From contig NZ_JAFCKB010000016.1 of NCBI RefSeq assembly GCF_018130615.1, positions 62,001 to 126,000 of the forward strand: DNA of 64,000 nucleotides, written 5' to 3'. Positions 1 through 7,716 of this stretch are shown piece after piece; the first letter of the stretch is position 1; every line of letters starts with the position of its first letter. The notes beneath the pieces were generated by a model, which worked only from the letters and a program-made list of their open reading frames with translations, did no database searches and was not told the DNA's origin. Position numbers and translations under genes: made by a program. The DNA is from Bradyrhizobium manausense (GTDB lineage: Bacteria > Pseudomonadota > Alphaproteobacteria > Rhizobiales > Xanthobacteraceae).

Positions 1-830
1 TGGTGCGGGAAGTCTCCGAGGATGTGGTTCTGCTGTCGTCGGGCTGCCTGTGCTGCGCAGTGCGCGACGACCTGATATCGACCCTGGCCGATCTTCTGGA
101 GATGGCCCGCTCCGGCAGGGTCGCGCCGTTTCGCCAGGTCGTGATTGAAACGACGGGCCTCGCCGATCCTGCGCCTATCATCCATGCCATATTGAGTGCT
201 CCCGAGTTGCTGCATCGTTGTCGCGCCGGAGCCGTCGTCACGACGGTGGATGGTGTGAGCGGATCAAACAGCATCCAGAATTTCGCGGAAGCGATCCAGC
301 AGATCGCGCTGGCGGATTGCGTCGTCATCACCAAGACGGAGCTTGTCCAGCCTTGGCAGGTTGACGCGCTCAAGGTCGAAATTGCCCGGGTCAATCCTTC
401 AGTGCGGTCGCTGACGTCGGGGAAGGGCGCGATGGCGTCCGCGCGCGACGTCTTCGACCATGGGCAAAGCCCCAAGCAAAACCCCAAGCATCTCGGAAGC
501 GGCTCCGTACAGGGAGTGCACAGCCACGGCATCAAGACCTTCACGGTCGAAGTGCCAGGAGAGGTGGAATGGCCGGCTTTTGTCGAATGGCTGGAATTGT
601 TGCTGGCGGCGCGCGGCCAATCCATTCTCCGCGTCAAGGGCCTGTTGCCGGTCAAGGGCGATGAGCGGCCAGTCGTCATTCACGGCGTCCAGCACGTCGT
701 CTATCCGCCGGAATACCTGCCACGATGGCCGGAAGGCTCTCCACGCGGCTGGCTGGTGTTCATCGCGCGCAACCTGACGCGTGCGGCAATCGAAAATTCC
801 CTGCGCAGTTTGCTTACGACTCGATACTAA
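1..830 (+). CDS. CobW/COG0523-family metal-chaperone GTPase, 5'-truncated by the window edge
   Basis: The reading frame is open from the first complete codon at base 3, so the N-terminus with the Walker A loop lies outside the window. About 275 residues remain. Visible near the start is the family's metal-binding GCLCC motif, followed by an ETTGLADP switch-like motif and ITKTE, a variant of the guanine-specifying NKxD box. The last ~100 residues, beginning KTFTVEVPGEVEW, fit the CobW C-terminal domain. Proteins of this family use GTP hydrolysis to deliver metals such as Zn or Co to client enzymes in the cytoplasm; which client this one serves cannot be told. It is followed by a likely terminator and does not obviously share an operon with the ABC importer downstream. 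Confidence 0.88.
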   Translation, partial: VREVSEDVVLLSSGCLCCAVRDDLISTLADLLEMARSGRVAPFRQVVIETTGLADPAPIIHAILSAPELLHRCRAGAVVTTVDGVSGSNSIQNFAEAIQQIALADCVVITKTELVQPWQVDALKVEIARVNPSVRSLTSGKGAMASARDVFDHGQSPKQNPKHLGSGSVQGVHSHGIKTFTVEVPGEVEWPAFVEWLELLLAARGQSILRVKGLLPVKGDERPVVIHGVQHVVYPPEYLPRWPEGSPRGWLVFIARNLTRAAIENSLRSLLTTRY

Positions 831-856
831 AAATCAGAAATCGTCAGCCGCACTGA

Positions 857-877
857 CGCGCCTCGCGCGCATTTTTT
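857..877 (+). terminator. Rho-independent terminator after the CobW-like gene
   Basis: A five-base-pair all-GC stem (CGCGC at 857-861, GCGCG at 865-869) with a CTC loop is followed by CA and six T residues, 27 bases after the stop codon at 828-830. The stem is short but the geometry is that of an intrinsic terminator. Confidence 0.55.
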
Positions 878-1021
878 ATGCACCGCAATAAGAGGACATG
901 CCGCGCATCGGCTGCTTGGATGGAATACATCGCAATTTCCGATGGTTGTCTGGCGCTCGCTGATCTTCGGTTCAGCCGATACCTGCACGAAAAACGAGCG
1001 GGCAGCGCCGAGACTAAGCGC

Positions 1022-1047
1022 TTGACAAGACAAAAATGTGATCACAT
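1022..1047 (+). promoter_or_regulatory. TTGACA box overlapping a perfect 12-bp palindrome, probable operator/promoter
   Basis: TTGACA at 1022-1027 resembles a -35 element. The perfect palindrome ATGTGATCACAT at 1036-1047 lies in the spacer region behind it. Such a placement would let a dimeric regulator, for example a GntR-type or Crp-type protein, block or modulate RNA polymerase. The only convincing downstream gene set is the ABC importer beginning at 1263. The remainder of the 831-1262 gap holds no supported gene. Confidence 0.45.
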
Positions 1048-1262
1048 CCTGAGATCAAATTTAAGACAGCGGCGCCGGCGTCACGCTCACGTCATCGCGG
1101 CGCTGAAAGGGGACCAAGGATGTCGTGCAGCCTTCGCGTGACGGAGCCCGTCATGAACGGCCGATGATATCGGTGCAACCACGCCGCTGTCGGAGCTTCG
1201 AAGGCCGACGGCAGCAATTCTGCTCAACAACAACTGTAATCTTCTAAAGTGGTGAGGCTACG

Positions 1263-2096
1263 GTGGCGAGTACGGATATTGCGAATGTCGGTGAGGCGCA
1301 GCGAACGCGGGGCCAGAGCATGAGCGGCAAAAAAAGAACTCGGCGCGGCTGGCTGGATCGCTACTCGGCGCTTCTCGTCGGTGTCGTGCTCGTCGGAGCC
1401 TGGCAGATCCTCGTGCCGTTGTCAGGACTTTCGGAGTTTGTCCTGCCGACGCCGTTGGCGATCGGCAAGCGCATCGTCAGCGACGCATCGTTGCTCATGG
1501 CCCATACCTACGTGACGCTGTTGGAAGTCGTCTTCGGTTTCGCCATCGGCGTCCTGATGGGTGTCCCGCTGGCCCTCTTCATCTTCTATTCCAAGGCCTT
1601 CGAGCGAGCCATCTATCCGATCCTCGTCGGACTCCAGACCGTTCCCAAGATATCGCTGGCGCCGATCCTGGTGCTCTATCTCGGCTATGGATGGGCGCCT
1701 AAGATCGTGCTGGCCTTCCTGATCTCGTTCTTTCCGATCGTGATCTCGACGGTGGTTGGCCTGCAATCCCTGGACAAGAATCTCGTCAACCTGGTCCGCT
1801 CCATGGGAGCGAATGAGTGGCAGACCTTCTTCAAGCTACGCCTGCCTGCGGCGCTGCCAAATATCTTCGGCGGCTTCAAGGTCGCGGTCTCTCTTGCCGT
1901 CATCGGTGCGGTGATCGGCGAGTACGTCGCCGCGGAGCGAGGCCTAGGGTACCTGCAGCTTCAGGCAAACTCCCAGTTCGACACCACACTGAACTTCGCG
2001 ACCGTCGTCACGATCTCGGCATTGGGTGTGATCCTCTACTTCATCATCGACGTGATCGAGGCCCGCGTCTCCTACAAGCGCGACGCCGGCAAGTGA
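1263..2096 (+). CDS. NitT/TauT-family ABC transporter permease
   Basis: The product (277 residues) is an inner-membrane permease of the SsuC/TauC/ThiX type, with about six hydrophobic segments starting near residue 35 and the binding-protein-dependent transport motif around residues 180-215, where the EAA-like loop reads MGANEWQTFFKLRLP. It would form the translocation pore for a small organic substrate. The GTG at 1263 is the longest start; an ATG at 1320 gives a shorter cytoplasmic tail and is also plausible. The ATPase gene begins 49 bases downstream, so the two are co-transcribed. Family is clear; substrate is not. Confidence 0.88.
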   Translation: MASTDIANVGEAQRTRGQSMSGKKRTRRGWLDRYSALLVGVVLVGAWQILVPLSGLSEFVLPTPLAIGKRIVSDASLLMAHTYVTLLEVVFGFAIGVLMGVPLALFIFYSKAFERAIYPILVGLQTVPKISLAPILVLYLGYGWAPKIVLAFLISFFPIVISTVVGLQSLDKNLVNLVRSMGANEWQTFFKLRLPAALPNIFGGFKVAVSLAVIGAVIGEYVAAERGLGYLQLQANSQFDTTLNFATVVTISALGVILYFIIDVIEARVSYKRDAGK

Positions 2097-2145
2097 ATCG
2101 ACAGGCAATCGGCAACAACCCACACGGCTACAGCGAGGTAGCGCA

Positions 2146-2949
2146 ATGAACGTCCCTATTCGGTCCACGGGCGCAGCGGTTGAGATTTCGCGACTTTCGA
2201 AGGTCTACGAGACGCGCGAAAATGATGAAGTCGTGGCCATCGAGAAGGTGGACCTCAGGTTTGAGCCTGGCACTTTCGTTGCCGTGGTGGGGCCGAGTGG
2301 ATGCGGCAAGAGCACCATGCTTTCGCTGCTGGCCGGCCTTACGTCGGCCTCGACAGGCGACATCGCAATCGACGGCGACGTCATCAGGAAGCCGCATCCC
2401 AAGATCGGCGTCGTCTTCCAGTCCGACCTTCTGCTCTACTGGCGCACGGTCCTGGACAACGTCCTGCTGCCGATCGAGATCAAGAAGCTCGACCTTGCCA
2501 GATTCCGCTTGCGTGCCGAGGAGTTGCTCGCGCAAGTCGGGCTCGAGGGCTTCGGCAACAAGTACCCGTCAGAACTCTCGGGCGGCATGCGTCAGCGCGT
2601 GGCGATCTGCCGTGCGTTGATCCAGGAGCCCGGCTTGCTGCTGATGGACGAGCCGTTCGGAGCTCTCGATGCCCTGACCCGTGAGCAGATGATCATGGAT
2701 ATGCAGGCGATGTGGCTAAGGGTGCAGAACACGGTGGTGTTCATCACCCACGGGATCGACGAAGCCGTCTTTCTCGCCGACCGCGTTCTCGTGATGTCTC
2801 CACGTCCCGGAAGGATCGATCTCGATCTCAAGATCGACATGCCGCGTCCACGCCAGTGGAGCGCAATCCATGAGAACAAGGAGTTTCATGGGTATGTCCG
2901 GCAGATCCGCGACATATTCGAGGCCAGAGGCGTCCTCGTCGCTCACTGA
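2146..2949 (+). CDS. NitT/TauT-family ABC transporter ATP-binding protein
   Basis: This 267-residue ATPase has every motif of an active ABC nucleotide-binding domain: Walker A GPSGCGKST near residue 50, Q-loop VFQSDLL, signature LSGGMRQR, Walker B LLLMDEP and the switch histidine in ITHGIDEA. It would energise the adjacent permease at the cytoplasmic face. The length and the ending RDIFEARG are typical of SsuB/TauB/ThiZ-type partners of NMT1-like binding proteins. It is separated from the binding-protein gene at 4641 by an outer-membrane protein gene, an unusual internal arrangement. Confidence 0.9.
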   Translation: MNVPIRSTGAAVEISRLSKVYETRENDEVVAIEKVDLRFEPGTFVAVVGPSGCGKSTMLSLLAGLTSASTGDIAIDGDVIRKPHPKIGVVFQSDLLLYWRTVLDNVLLPIEIKKLDLARFRLRAEELLAQVGLEGFGNKYPSELSGGMRQRVAICRALIQEPGLLLMDEPFGALDALTREQMIMDMQAMWLRVQNTVVFITHGIDEAVFLADRVLVMSPRPGRIDLDLKIDMPRPRQWSAIHENKEFHGYVRQIRDIFEARGVLVAH

Positions 2950-3091
2950 TTAGCTCGAGCGCTCTCGGCTTCCTCAACACAAAGTCATTCGAGCCTGTAT
3001 CCCGACGGGGAACGGGACCGGTGTCGTGCGCCCGGTTCGGGCGCGCTCTTTTCGATGCGAATGAGTGATCATCAACTTGGGGGACTTTACT

Positions 3092-4213
3092 ATGCTCTAC
3101 CGCAATAGAACAATCACAGCAGCTATGCTGTCGGTCGCGGCACTTCTCGCGGTCGCGCCGACCGACCTCGCCAAGGCGGCCGACGTGGCTACGGTGCCGG
3201 TCAAGGCAAATCCGGCTCCGGATGCTCCATTTTTCTTGGTGAACGACAACAGGCTGACCTACTCCTATCAATTTACGGCCACGGATCCCGGTGCTTACAG
3301 CATCCAGCCAGATGGGAGCATCAACGGCAAGACCGCAAAGCAGGTCTATTCGTTCACCCATTTCGACGTGTGGGCTTATGGCACGAACTTCTTCAACGTC
3401 GATATGTTGAAATCCACCCATAATGATCCTGCCTCACCTTGCCAGCCCACGGGTGCCCTGCCATTTGGCGTGACAGGATCTTGCGCTGGCGCGACGGAGT
3501 TTTACGCCATCGAGCGCAGTACGTTCGGCTGGAACGAGATCTTTAATACTCAGGCCTTCAAGATCGGACCACTGCGCAATATTTCGTTCGAGGTTGGCGT
3601 CGATCTTGGTACGGCAAATAGCTACTACGCACCAACGACGAACAACGTCGTCGGTGGTCTGCAATTCGCTTTCGACCTGCCTTATAAAGGCTATTTCAAT
3701 GTCGCGCCCTTGGTCGTCGCAGGGTTGGCGAGCCACAAATCGTTTCTTCAGTGCGGTCTCTTCAACCCGGGGACTCCCGACGTAACCTGCCTTTTAGACG
3801 GAAACAGGAGGTTTCCGCCTACCTGGAAGGTCGAGACCAACTACTACATGGATCTGGGCTTCCTTCCTGAGAGCATAAGGTACTTCGCGATCAGCGGGCG
3901 TGTGTCGGTGACGGGAACGAAGGGCGATATGAACACCCTCCCTGCGCTGTCTGGCGTCGGACGTTTCAGCAACGCCAGCAAGATCGAATTGAACAGCGAA
4001 CCGATCCGCCTGACCTTTGATGCTGGCAAAGCCTTCATCGGCCCCAAATACAGTCACTTTGTCGACCTGTGGGTCGCCTATCGTTACTGGCAAAACAAGT
4101 ATGGCCTCGATAGCAACGCCGCTCCCGGAACTTGCACCGTCGCGGCAACTGGTGCCAGCACCAACAGCTGCACTGAAAAATCAGCCAGCGCGGGTGTCTC
4201 GGTGAAGTTCTAG
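3092..4213 (+). CDS. outer-membrane beta-barrel protein, possibly Tsx/OmpK-like channel
   Basis: The ATG at 3092 is preceded by GGGGGA about eight bases upstream and opens a clear Sec signal peptide (MLYRNRTITAAMLSV to AKAAD), giving a mature protein of about 345 residues. The mature part is rich in alternating polar and aromatic strands and ends in ASAGVSVKF, the C-terminal phenylalanine signature used by the BAM complex. The stretch FDVWAYGTNFFNVD near residue 90 recalls Tsx/OmpK-like channels, but that assignment is tentative. Its position between ABC importer genes suggests that it admits the importer's substrate through the outer membrane. Four cysteines in surface-loop-like segments could form disulphides. 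Confidence 0.65.
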   Translation: MLYRNRTITAAMLSVAALLAVAPTDLAKAADVATVPVKANPAPDAPFFLVNDNRLTYSYQFTATDPGAYSIQPDGSINGKTAKQVYSFTHFDVWAYGTNFFNVDMLKSTHNDPASPCQPTGALPFGVTGSCAGATEFYAIERSTFGWNEIFNTQAFKIGPLRNISFEVGVDLGTANSYYAPTTNNVVGGLQFAFDLPYKGYFNVAPLVVAGLASHKSFLQCGLFNPGTPDVTCLLDGNRRFPPTWKVETNYYMDLGFLPESIRYFAISGRVSVTGTKGDMNTLPALSGVGRFSNASKIELNSEPIRLTFDAGKAFIGPKYSHFVDLWVAYRYWQNKYGLDSNAAPGTCTVAATGASTNSCTEKSASAGVSVKF

Positions 4214-4245
4214 CCTTGTAAGGGCCGAAGCAAGAACGGTGGCGC

Positions 4246-4424
4246 GATGATCGACTCCACGGTGTCATCTAGGCGTTTTGCCAAGTTCGGGCGGTTGTTC
4301 TCGTTGGACGATCACCGAAGCCGTTGAGGTCGTCGATCATCTGGTTCCGACACCGCTGACCAGCCGGCTCGGAACCACAATGGCCCGCTTCCAACGCTGA
4401 TGACCTCCAGCGTGGGAGCGGGCC
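4246..4424. repeat. cluster of three inverted repeats in the gap between the porin and binding-protein genes
   Basis: The 427-bp gap 4214-4640 holds no supported gene but contains notable symmetry. GATGATCGAC (4246-4255) is repeated inverted at 4332-4341. GGTTCCGA (4343-4350) is repeated inverted at 4369-4376. A long imperfect hairpin spans 4382-4424, with about 16 paired bases, one mismatch and one bulge. There is no T-run after any of them, so they are not standard intrinsic terminators; a structured RNA, a REP-like unit or an mRNA-processing site are alternatives. A short CCCTCA/TGAGGG palindrome at 4522-4534 follows. Confidence 0.6.
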
Positions 4425-4640
4425 TGCCCTCAGGCGTGAAAGCTCGATGCCGATCGGATGTAGTCAAATGAGCTCGTTAGTTAGCGCTAAGGCTGTAGAT
4501 CGCGACCAAACGCCGTCCGCCCTCATTGAGGGTGAGCATCCGCGATCCTGATTGTATTCGATAAGCGCTGTTCGATTTTAGTTCGTTCTGCCACGCGTCA
4601 AGCTAGAGCAGGAAACGAAGCGTCCGCTGCGGAGGAGAAA

Positions 4641-5627
4641 GTGTCGTATATCAGAAATCTGGTTAGCATGGCGGTGCTGAGCACGGGGAGTGCCGTCGTC
4701 CTGCTATCTCAAAGCGCATTCGCGGAGACCGTGAATCTTCGTTTCAGCTGGAAGCTGAAAGGCGAGTACGCATTCTTCTATCTCGGGAAAAACAAGGGCA
4801 TCTATCGGGATGCTGGAATCGATGTAAACCTTGGCGAGGGCGCTGGAGCCCAGTCGGCGCTCGCGGCCGTCGTGCAGGGGCGAGAGGATTTGGCTGTTGT
4901 TCCCGGAATATTTGCGATTACCGCAATTCAGAAAGGGATGCCGGTGAAGATCGTGGCCCTGTATCAGCCGGCGGCTCCGGTGGTGCTTCTCTCGCACCAG
5001 GAGAGCCCGGTTGAGAAGCCCGCGGATCTTGAGGGAAAGTCGATCGCGAGTGCGGTCGGCGAAACGTCAACTGCGTATCTCGATGTGTTCTGCAGTCGAA
5101 ACAGGATCGACTGCAGCAAGATAAAAAAGATCAACATGGATAGCCAAATTCGAATTTCGCAGTTCATGCAAGGAAAGGTCGACGTGGTTGGTGTCTATCG
5201 CACCAGCGACCTGCCGTTGCTCAAGGAGAAAACGGGCAGCAACTTTGCAGTGCTCGACCTGCCCGAGTTCGGACTGGTCGTCCCTGGTCTGGCGGTTGTC
5301 GCAAGGGTCGACGCCGTGGAAAAGAACGCCGCCGTGCTTCGGAGGTTTTTTGTCGCAACGGACAAGGCAATCGAGATGGCGCGGCGCGAGCCCGATGCCG
5401 CCACCGCTGCGCTCAAGACGGTCTGGCAAGTCGGACCATCCGACGCCATCGTCCGGGAGCAGGTTGAAGCAACTTCACGATCAATTCCAGCTGCGGCGGC
5501 AAAGCCCCTCGGTTGGATCGAGGACAGCGCGATCTCGGATGCCGTTCGTCTCATCGCGGCCGTTGAGGACATCGGCGCGCCAAGACCGCCCGCGTCATTC
5601 TATACCAATGAGCTTCTTGCGCGGTAA
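4641..5627 (+). CDS. ABC transporter substrate-binding protein, NMT1/THI5-like
   Basis: The GTG start at 4641 follows a strong GGAGGAG ribosome site. The first 29 residues are a Sec signal peptide ending SAFAE. The mature protein has the two-lobed NMT1/THI5-like fold: FSWKLKGEYAFFYLGKNKG near the start (the usual pocket-lining strand and helix), GIDVNLGEGAGAQSAL, and DLAVVPG in the first lobe. It would deliver substrate from the periplasm to the permease at 1263. Such proteins bind sulfonates, HMP-type pyrimidines, riboflavin or aromatic acids; the sequence alone does not choose. Two cysteines near residues 151 and 157 are close enough for a disulphide. Confidence 0.85.
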   Translation: MSYIRNLVSMAVLSTGSAVVLLSQSAFAETVNLRFSWKLKGEYAFFYLGKNKGIYRDAGIDVNLGEGAGAQSALAAVVQGREDLAVVPGIFAITAIQKGMPVKIVALYQPAAPVVLLSHQESPVEKPADLEGKSIASAVGETSTAYLDVFCSRNRIDCSKIKKINMDSQIRISQFMQGKVDVVGVYRTSDLPLLKEKTGSNFAVLDLPEFGLVVPGLAVVARVDAVEKNAAVLRRFFVATDKAIEMARREPDAATAALKTVWQVGPSDAIVREQVEATSRSIPAAAAKPLGWIEDSAISDAVRLIAAVEDIGAPRPPASFYTNELLAR

Positions 5628-5807
5628 CGGTTCTCGTTCCGATCGTCACGGGAGCACTGGCGCCAGCGAGGCGTTCGCGCCGGACGCTTCGATTGCTTGT
5701 CCCAGTTCAGTGGAGAATCCGAGAAAAGGCACTTCAATAATGCACCGGAACCGCAATTCCCGCGTATATTTGGACGGCGCTGCCGTGGCGATGGGGAGTG
5801 GGACGAC

Positions 5808-6209
5808 ATGGTCAATGGTCTGCCGAGCGAAGTTGAAGTCATCACGCTGTTCGTCGATGACATTGCGTCTTCGAAGGCGTTCTACGCCAAGGTTTTCGCG
5901 TCGGAGACAGTCTGGGAGGATGCCGTCTCGTCTGTCTTGAGATTCGGCGGGCTCCTGATCAATCTTCTCGACGCGTCGCGGGCGCCTCCGCTGGTCGAGC
6001 CGTTGCCGGTCGGCCCGTCTTCCGCTGGGGCTCGCGCCCTCCTGACAATCAGGGTCGCTGACGTCGATGAAGTGTGTGCCGCCCTTCGGGCGGTCGGTGT
6101 CAATCTGCTCAACGGCCCGATCGACCGTCCATGGGGCCGCCGAACCGCATCCTTCGCCGACCCTTCAGGTCATGTCTGGGAGATCGCCCAGCTGATTGGG
6201 CGGACATAG
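5808..6209 (+). CDS. VOC-superfamily (glyoxalase/bleomycin-resistance fold) protein
   Basis: The ATG at 5808 follows GGGGAG at good spacing and gives 133 residues, the usual size of a single-domain VOC protein. The N-terminal ITLFVDDIASSKAFYAKVF and the C-terminal RRTASFADPSGHVWEIAQ are the paired beta-alpha-beta modules; the E of VWEIAQ is a typical metal ligand. Members are metal-dependent dioxygenases, isomerases, glutathione transferases or drug-binding proteins, so the reaction cannot be named. It sits 180 bases behind the binding-protein gene and may be part of the same catabolic unit, but that is inference. Confidence 0.82.
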   Translation: MVNGLPSEVEVITLFVDDIASSKAFYAKVFASETVWEDAVSSVLRFGGLLINLLDASRAPPLVEPLPVGPSSAGARALLTIRVADVDEVCAALRAVGVNLLNGPIDRPWGRRTASFADPSGHVWEIAQLIGRT

Positions 6210-6427
6210 GCTTGCCTTTGTCGGCATCGCGCTAATCGCATCGTTGTGGCATCGCAGGCTAGGGCCTGGACTGAAGAGGCGGGCGGATGCCAATGCGGTG
6301 AAAGCGTGCCATGCACCTGCAATACGGCTGAGGGCCTGAAGACGAGGGTCGTGATCGTCGAGGTGGACACGACCTGGCAATGGGCGGCGAACCGACTTGG
6401 TCCGTCAGGGAATGGAACTTCCGATCA

Positions 6428-6463
6428 GAAAAAAAGCCGCCGGGTTCTTCACCCCAGCGGCTT
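6428..6463 (-). terminator. Rho-independent terminator for the minus-strand small membrane protein
   Basis: Read on the minus strand, AAGCCGC and GCGGCTT arms (6457-6463 and 6434-6440) plus an inner GGG/CCC pair form a stem around an eight-base loop, followed by a run of seven or eight T residues. It lies about 230 bases beyond the stop of the gene at 6694-6948. The rest of the 6210-6693 gap shows no convincing gene. Confidence 0.75.
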
Positions 6464-6693
6464 CGAAAAGTCCGTAGCTGTTGATCGCCTCCGCAGCCTC
6501 ATGCGTACCGCCGTTACCTTGTTTGCGGCCATGCCCAGCCCTTCTAGGCAATGGCGCCCGATTCTGCTGTGACCCAAAGCACACACCGTAAAGGCATGTC
6601 GAGGCGCGCTCAGGCTAGTGCCGCGAGAACGAGAACGCGGGTTCGTTCGTTGAGATTCAAATCGGGCGCCTTCGCTGCGCCGCGCAGGCGAGC

Positions 6694-6948
6694 TCAATGC
6701 GCGCTGGAGCCGGAAGCGACATCCACCGGCCGAGCGATGGTTGCTCTGCTGGAACTCCTGAGAACCATTCCGGTCAAATAGCTCATCTGCAGCAGGACGG
6801 CGAAGATCAGGGCCGATGACCAAGGTTGTGACGAGATCGCAGCGATGACGAGCCAGCCAGCAAGAATGACCGGCGGCAGTACGACGACGCGATACCGAAG
6901 GCCGAGCATGAGCCCTATCAATACGGTGTAGGCGGCGAGCATCGTCAC
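6694..6948 (-). CDS. small two- or three-TM inner-membrane protein, function unknown
   Basis: The GTG start at 6948 is preceded by TGGAG with a seven-base spacer. The 84-residue product has hydrophobic stretches at about residues 3-15, 21-39 and 44-62 and a short polar tail rich in Ser and Arg. No family is recognised. It stands alone on this strand and is followed by a good terminator at 6428-6463, which supports a real monocistronic gene. It could be one of the many small stress or envelope proteins of rhizobia; no specific role is claimed. Confidence 0.5.
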   Translation of the reverse strand: MTMLAAYTVLIGLMLGLRYRVVVLPPVILAGWLVIAAISSQPWSSALIFAVLLQMSYLTGMVLRSSSRATIARPVDVASGSSAH

Positions 6949-7380
6949 GTGGAGACTCCAAATGTCCCTACGAAGCTACGCCGGCGCGTCTAACGCTGGT
7001 TTAAACAATCCGGCAAAATTTGTCCTTGTTGGTTGGATTGGCGTGCGTCGCTGGCCTTCGCGACCACTCATGCACCGCCGCGTTCGAGAGGATGGAGGCT
7101 GCGGCCGGCGGTATCCGGGGATGCGCCATTGCATCTTCTGCCTCGGAACGAATGCGCCCCTCACGCGTTCGAGACTGCATCATGTCCCTTCTCGATGCAG
7201 GACGTGAGCATTGAAAGGAATCCGTTAAGCAGCCTTTATCCATCTCCGCTCAAGCGCCGCCTTCGCCGTCGAAAATGCGGGAGTCGGTAAAACTGTAGCA
7301 ATCGGTTTGAGCCGGAGGAAATAGGCCCCGAAGTCAAATGCCCTCGTGGAGCCCGCAAGAGGCTTGCGACGGGGGCGTTA
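6949..7380. other. 432-bp intergenic region with a hairpin over the next gene's ribosome site
   Basis: No supported gene is seen here on either strand. At the right end CGCAAG (7354-7359) and CTTGCG (7363-7368) form a perfect stem with an AGG loop. The outer bases GCCC at 7351 can also pair with the GGGC at 7373, part of the purine run that acts as ribosome site for the ATG at 7381. The hairpin could therefore dampen or regulate translation. Confidence 0.4.
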
Positions 7381-7677
7381 ATGTCTACTAGCAACTACCG
7401 CATTTTGAGCGATTTCGCCGTGCCTCCGGGCAGGGATGCCGTGGACGGCCTTGCCGCGATCGCTGCGGCGCTCGACCAGGGCCTGGATGCTGCGCCTCAT
7501 TCGCGCGGACAGAAATCGCTCGATATCCTCGCCATCATCTGCGGCTGGGCCGTGCTTGTTTCGGTTGTGCTGCACCCGGAGCTGCAGCTCGCTGCCATCG
7601 GTGTCTGCGCCGGCTTCATGGTCGTGCGCACGGCTTTTCGCAGCGCATTCGGCGCGCGAGAGCCGTCGTACCTGTAA
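7381..7677 (+). CDS. small membrane protein, function unknown
   Basis: The ATG at 7381 follows a GGGGGC ribosome site. The 98-residue product has a polar N-terminal half and a hydrophobic hairpin at about residues 48-64 and 69-83 (ILAIICGWAVLVSVV, LAAIGVCAGFMVV), so it is probably anchored in the inner membrane by two helices. No family is recognised. It converges on the glycosyltransferase gene at 7717 with only 39 bases between stop codons. Confidence 0.5.
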   Translation: MSTSNYRILSDFAVPPGRDAVDGLAAIAAALDQGLDAAPHSRGQKSLDILAIICGWAVLVSVVLHPELQLAAIGVCAGFMVVRTAFRSAFGAREPSYL

Positions 7678-7716
7678 AGCCGATCCAATTCGGTCAGAAG
7701 AGCTTCCTGAACTCGA

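Noticed and set aside
6246-6572. 108-residue plus-strand frame with CQCG and CTC cysteines
   Set aside because: It runs through a convincing minus-strand terminator, lacks a ribosome site and shows no domain.
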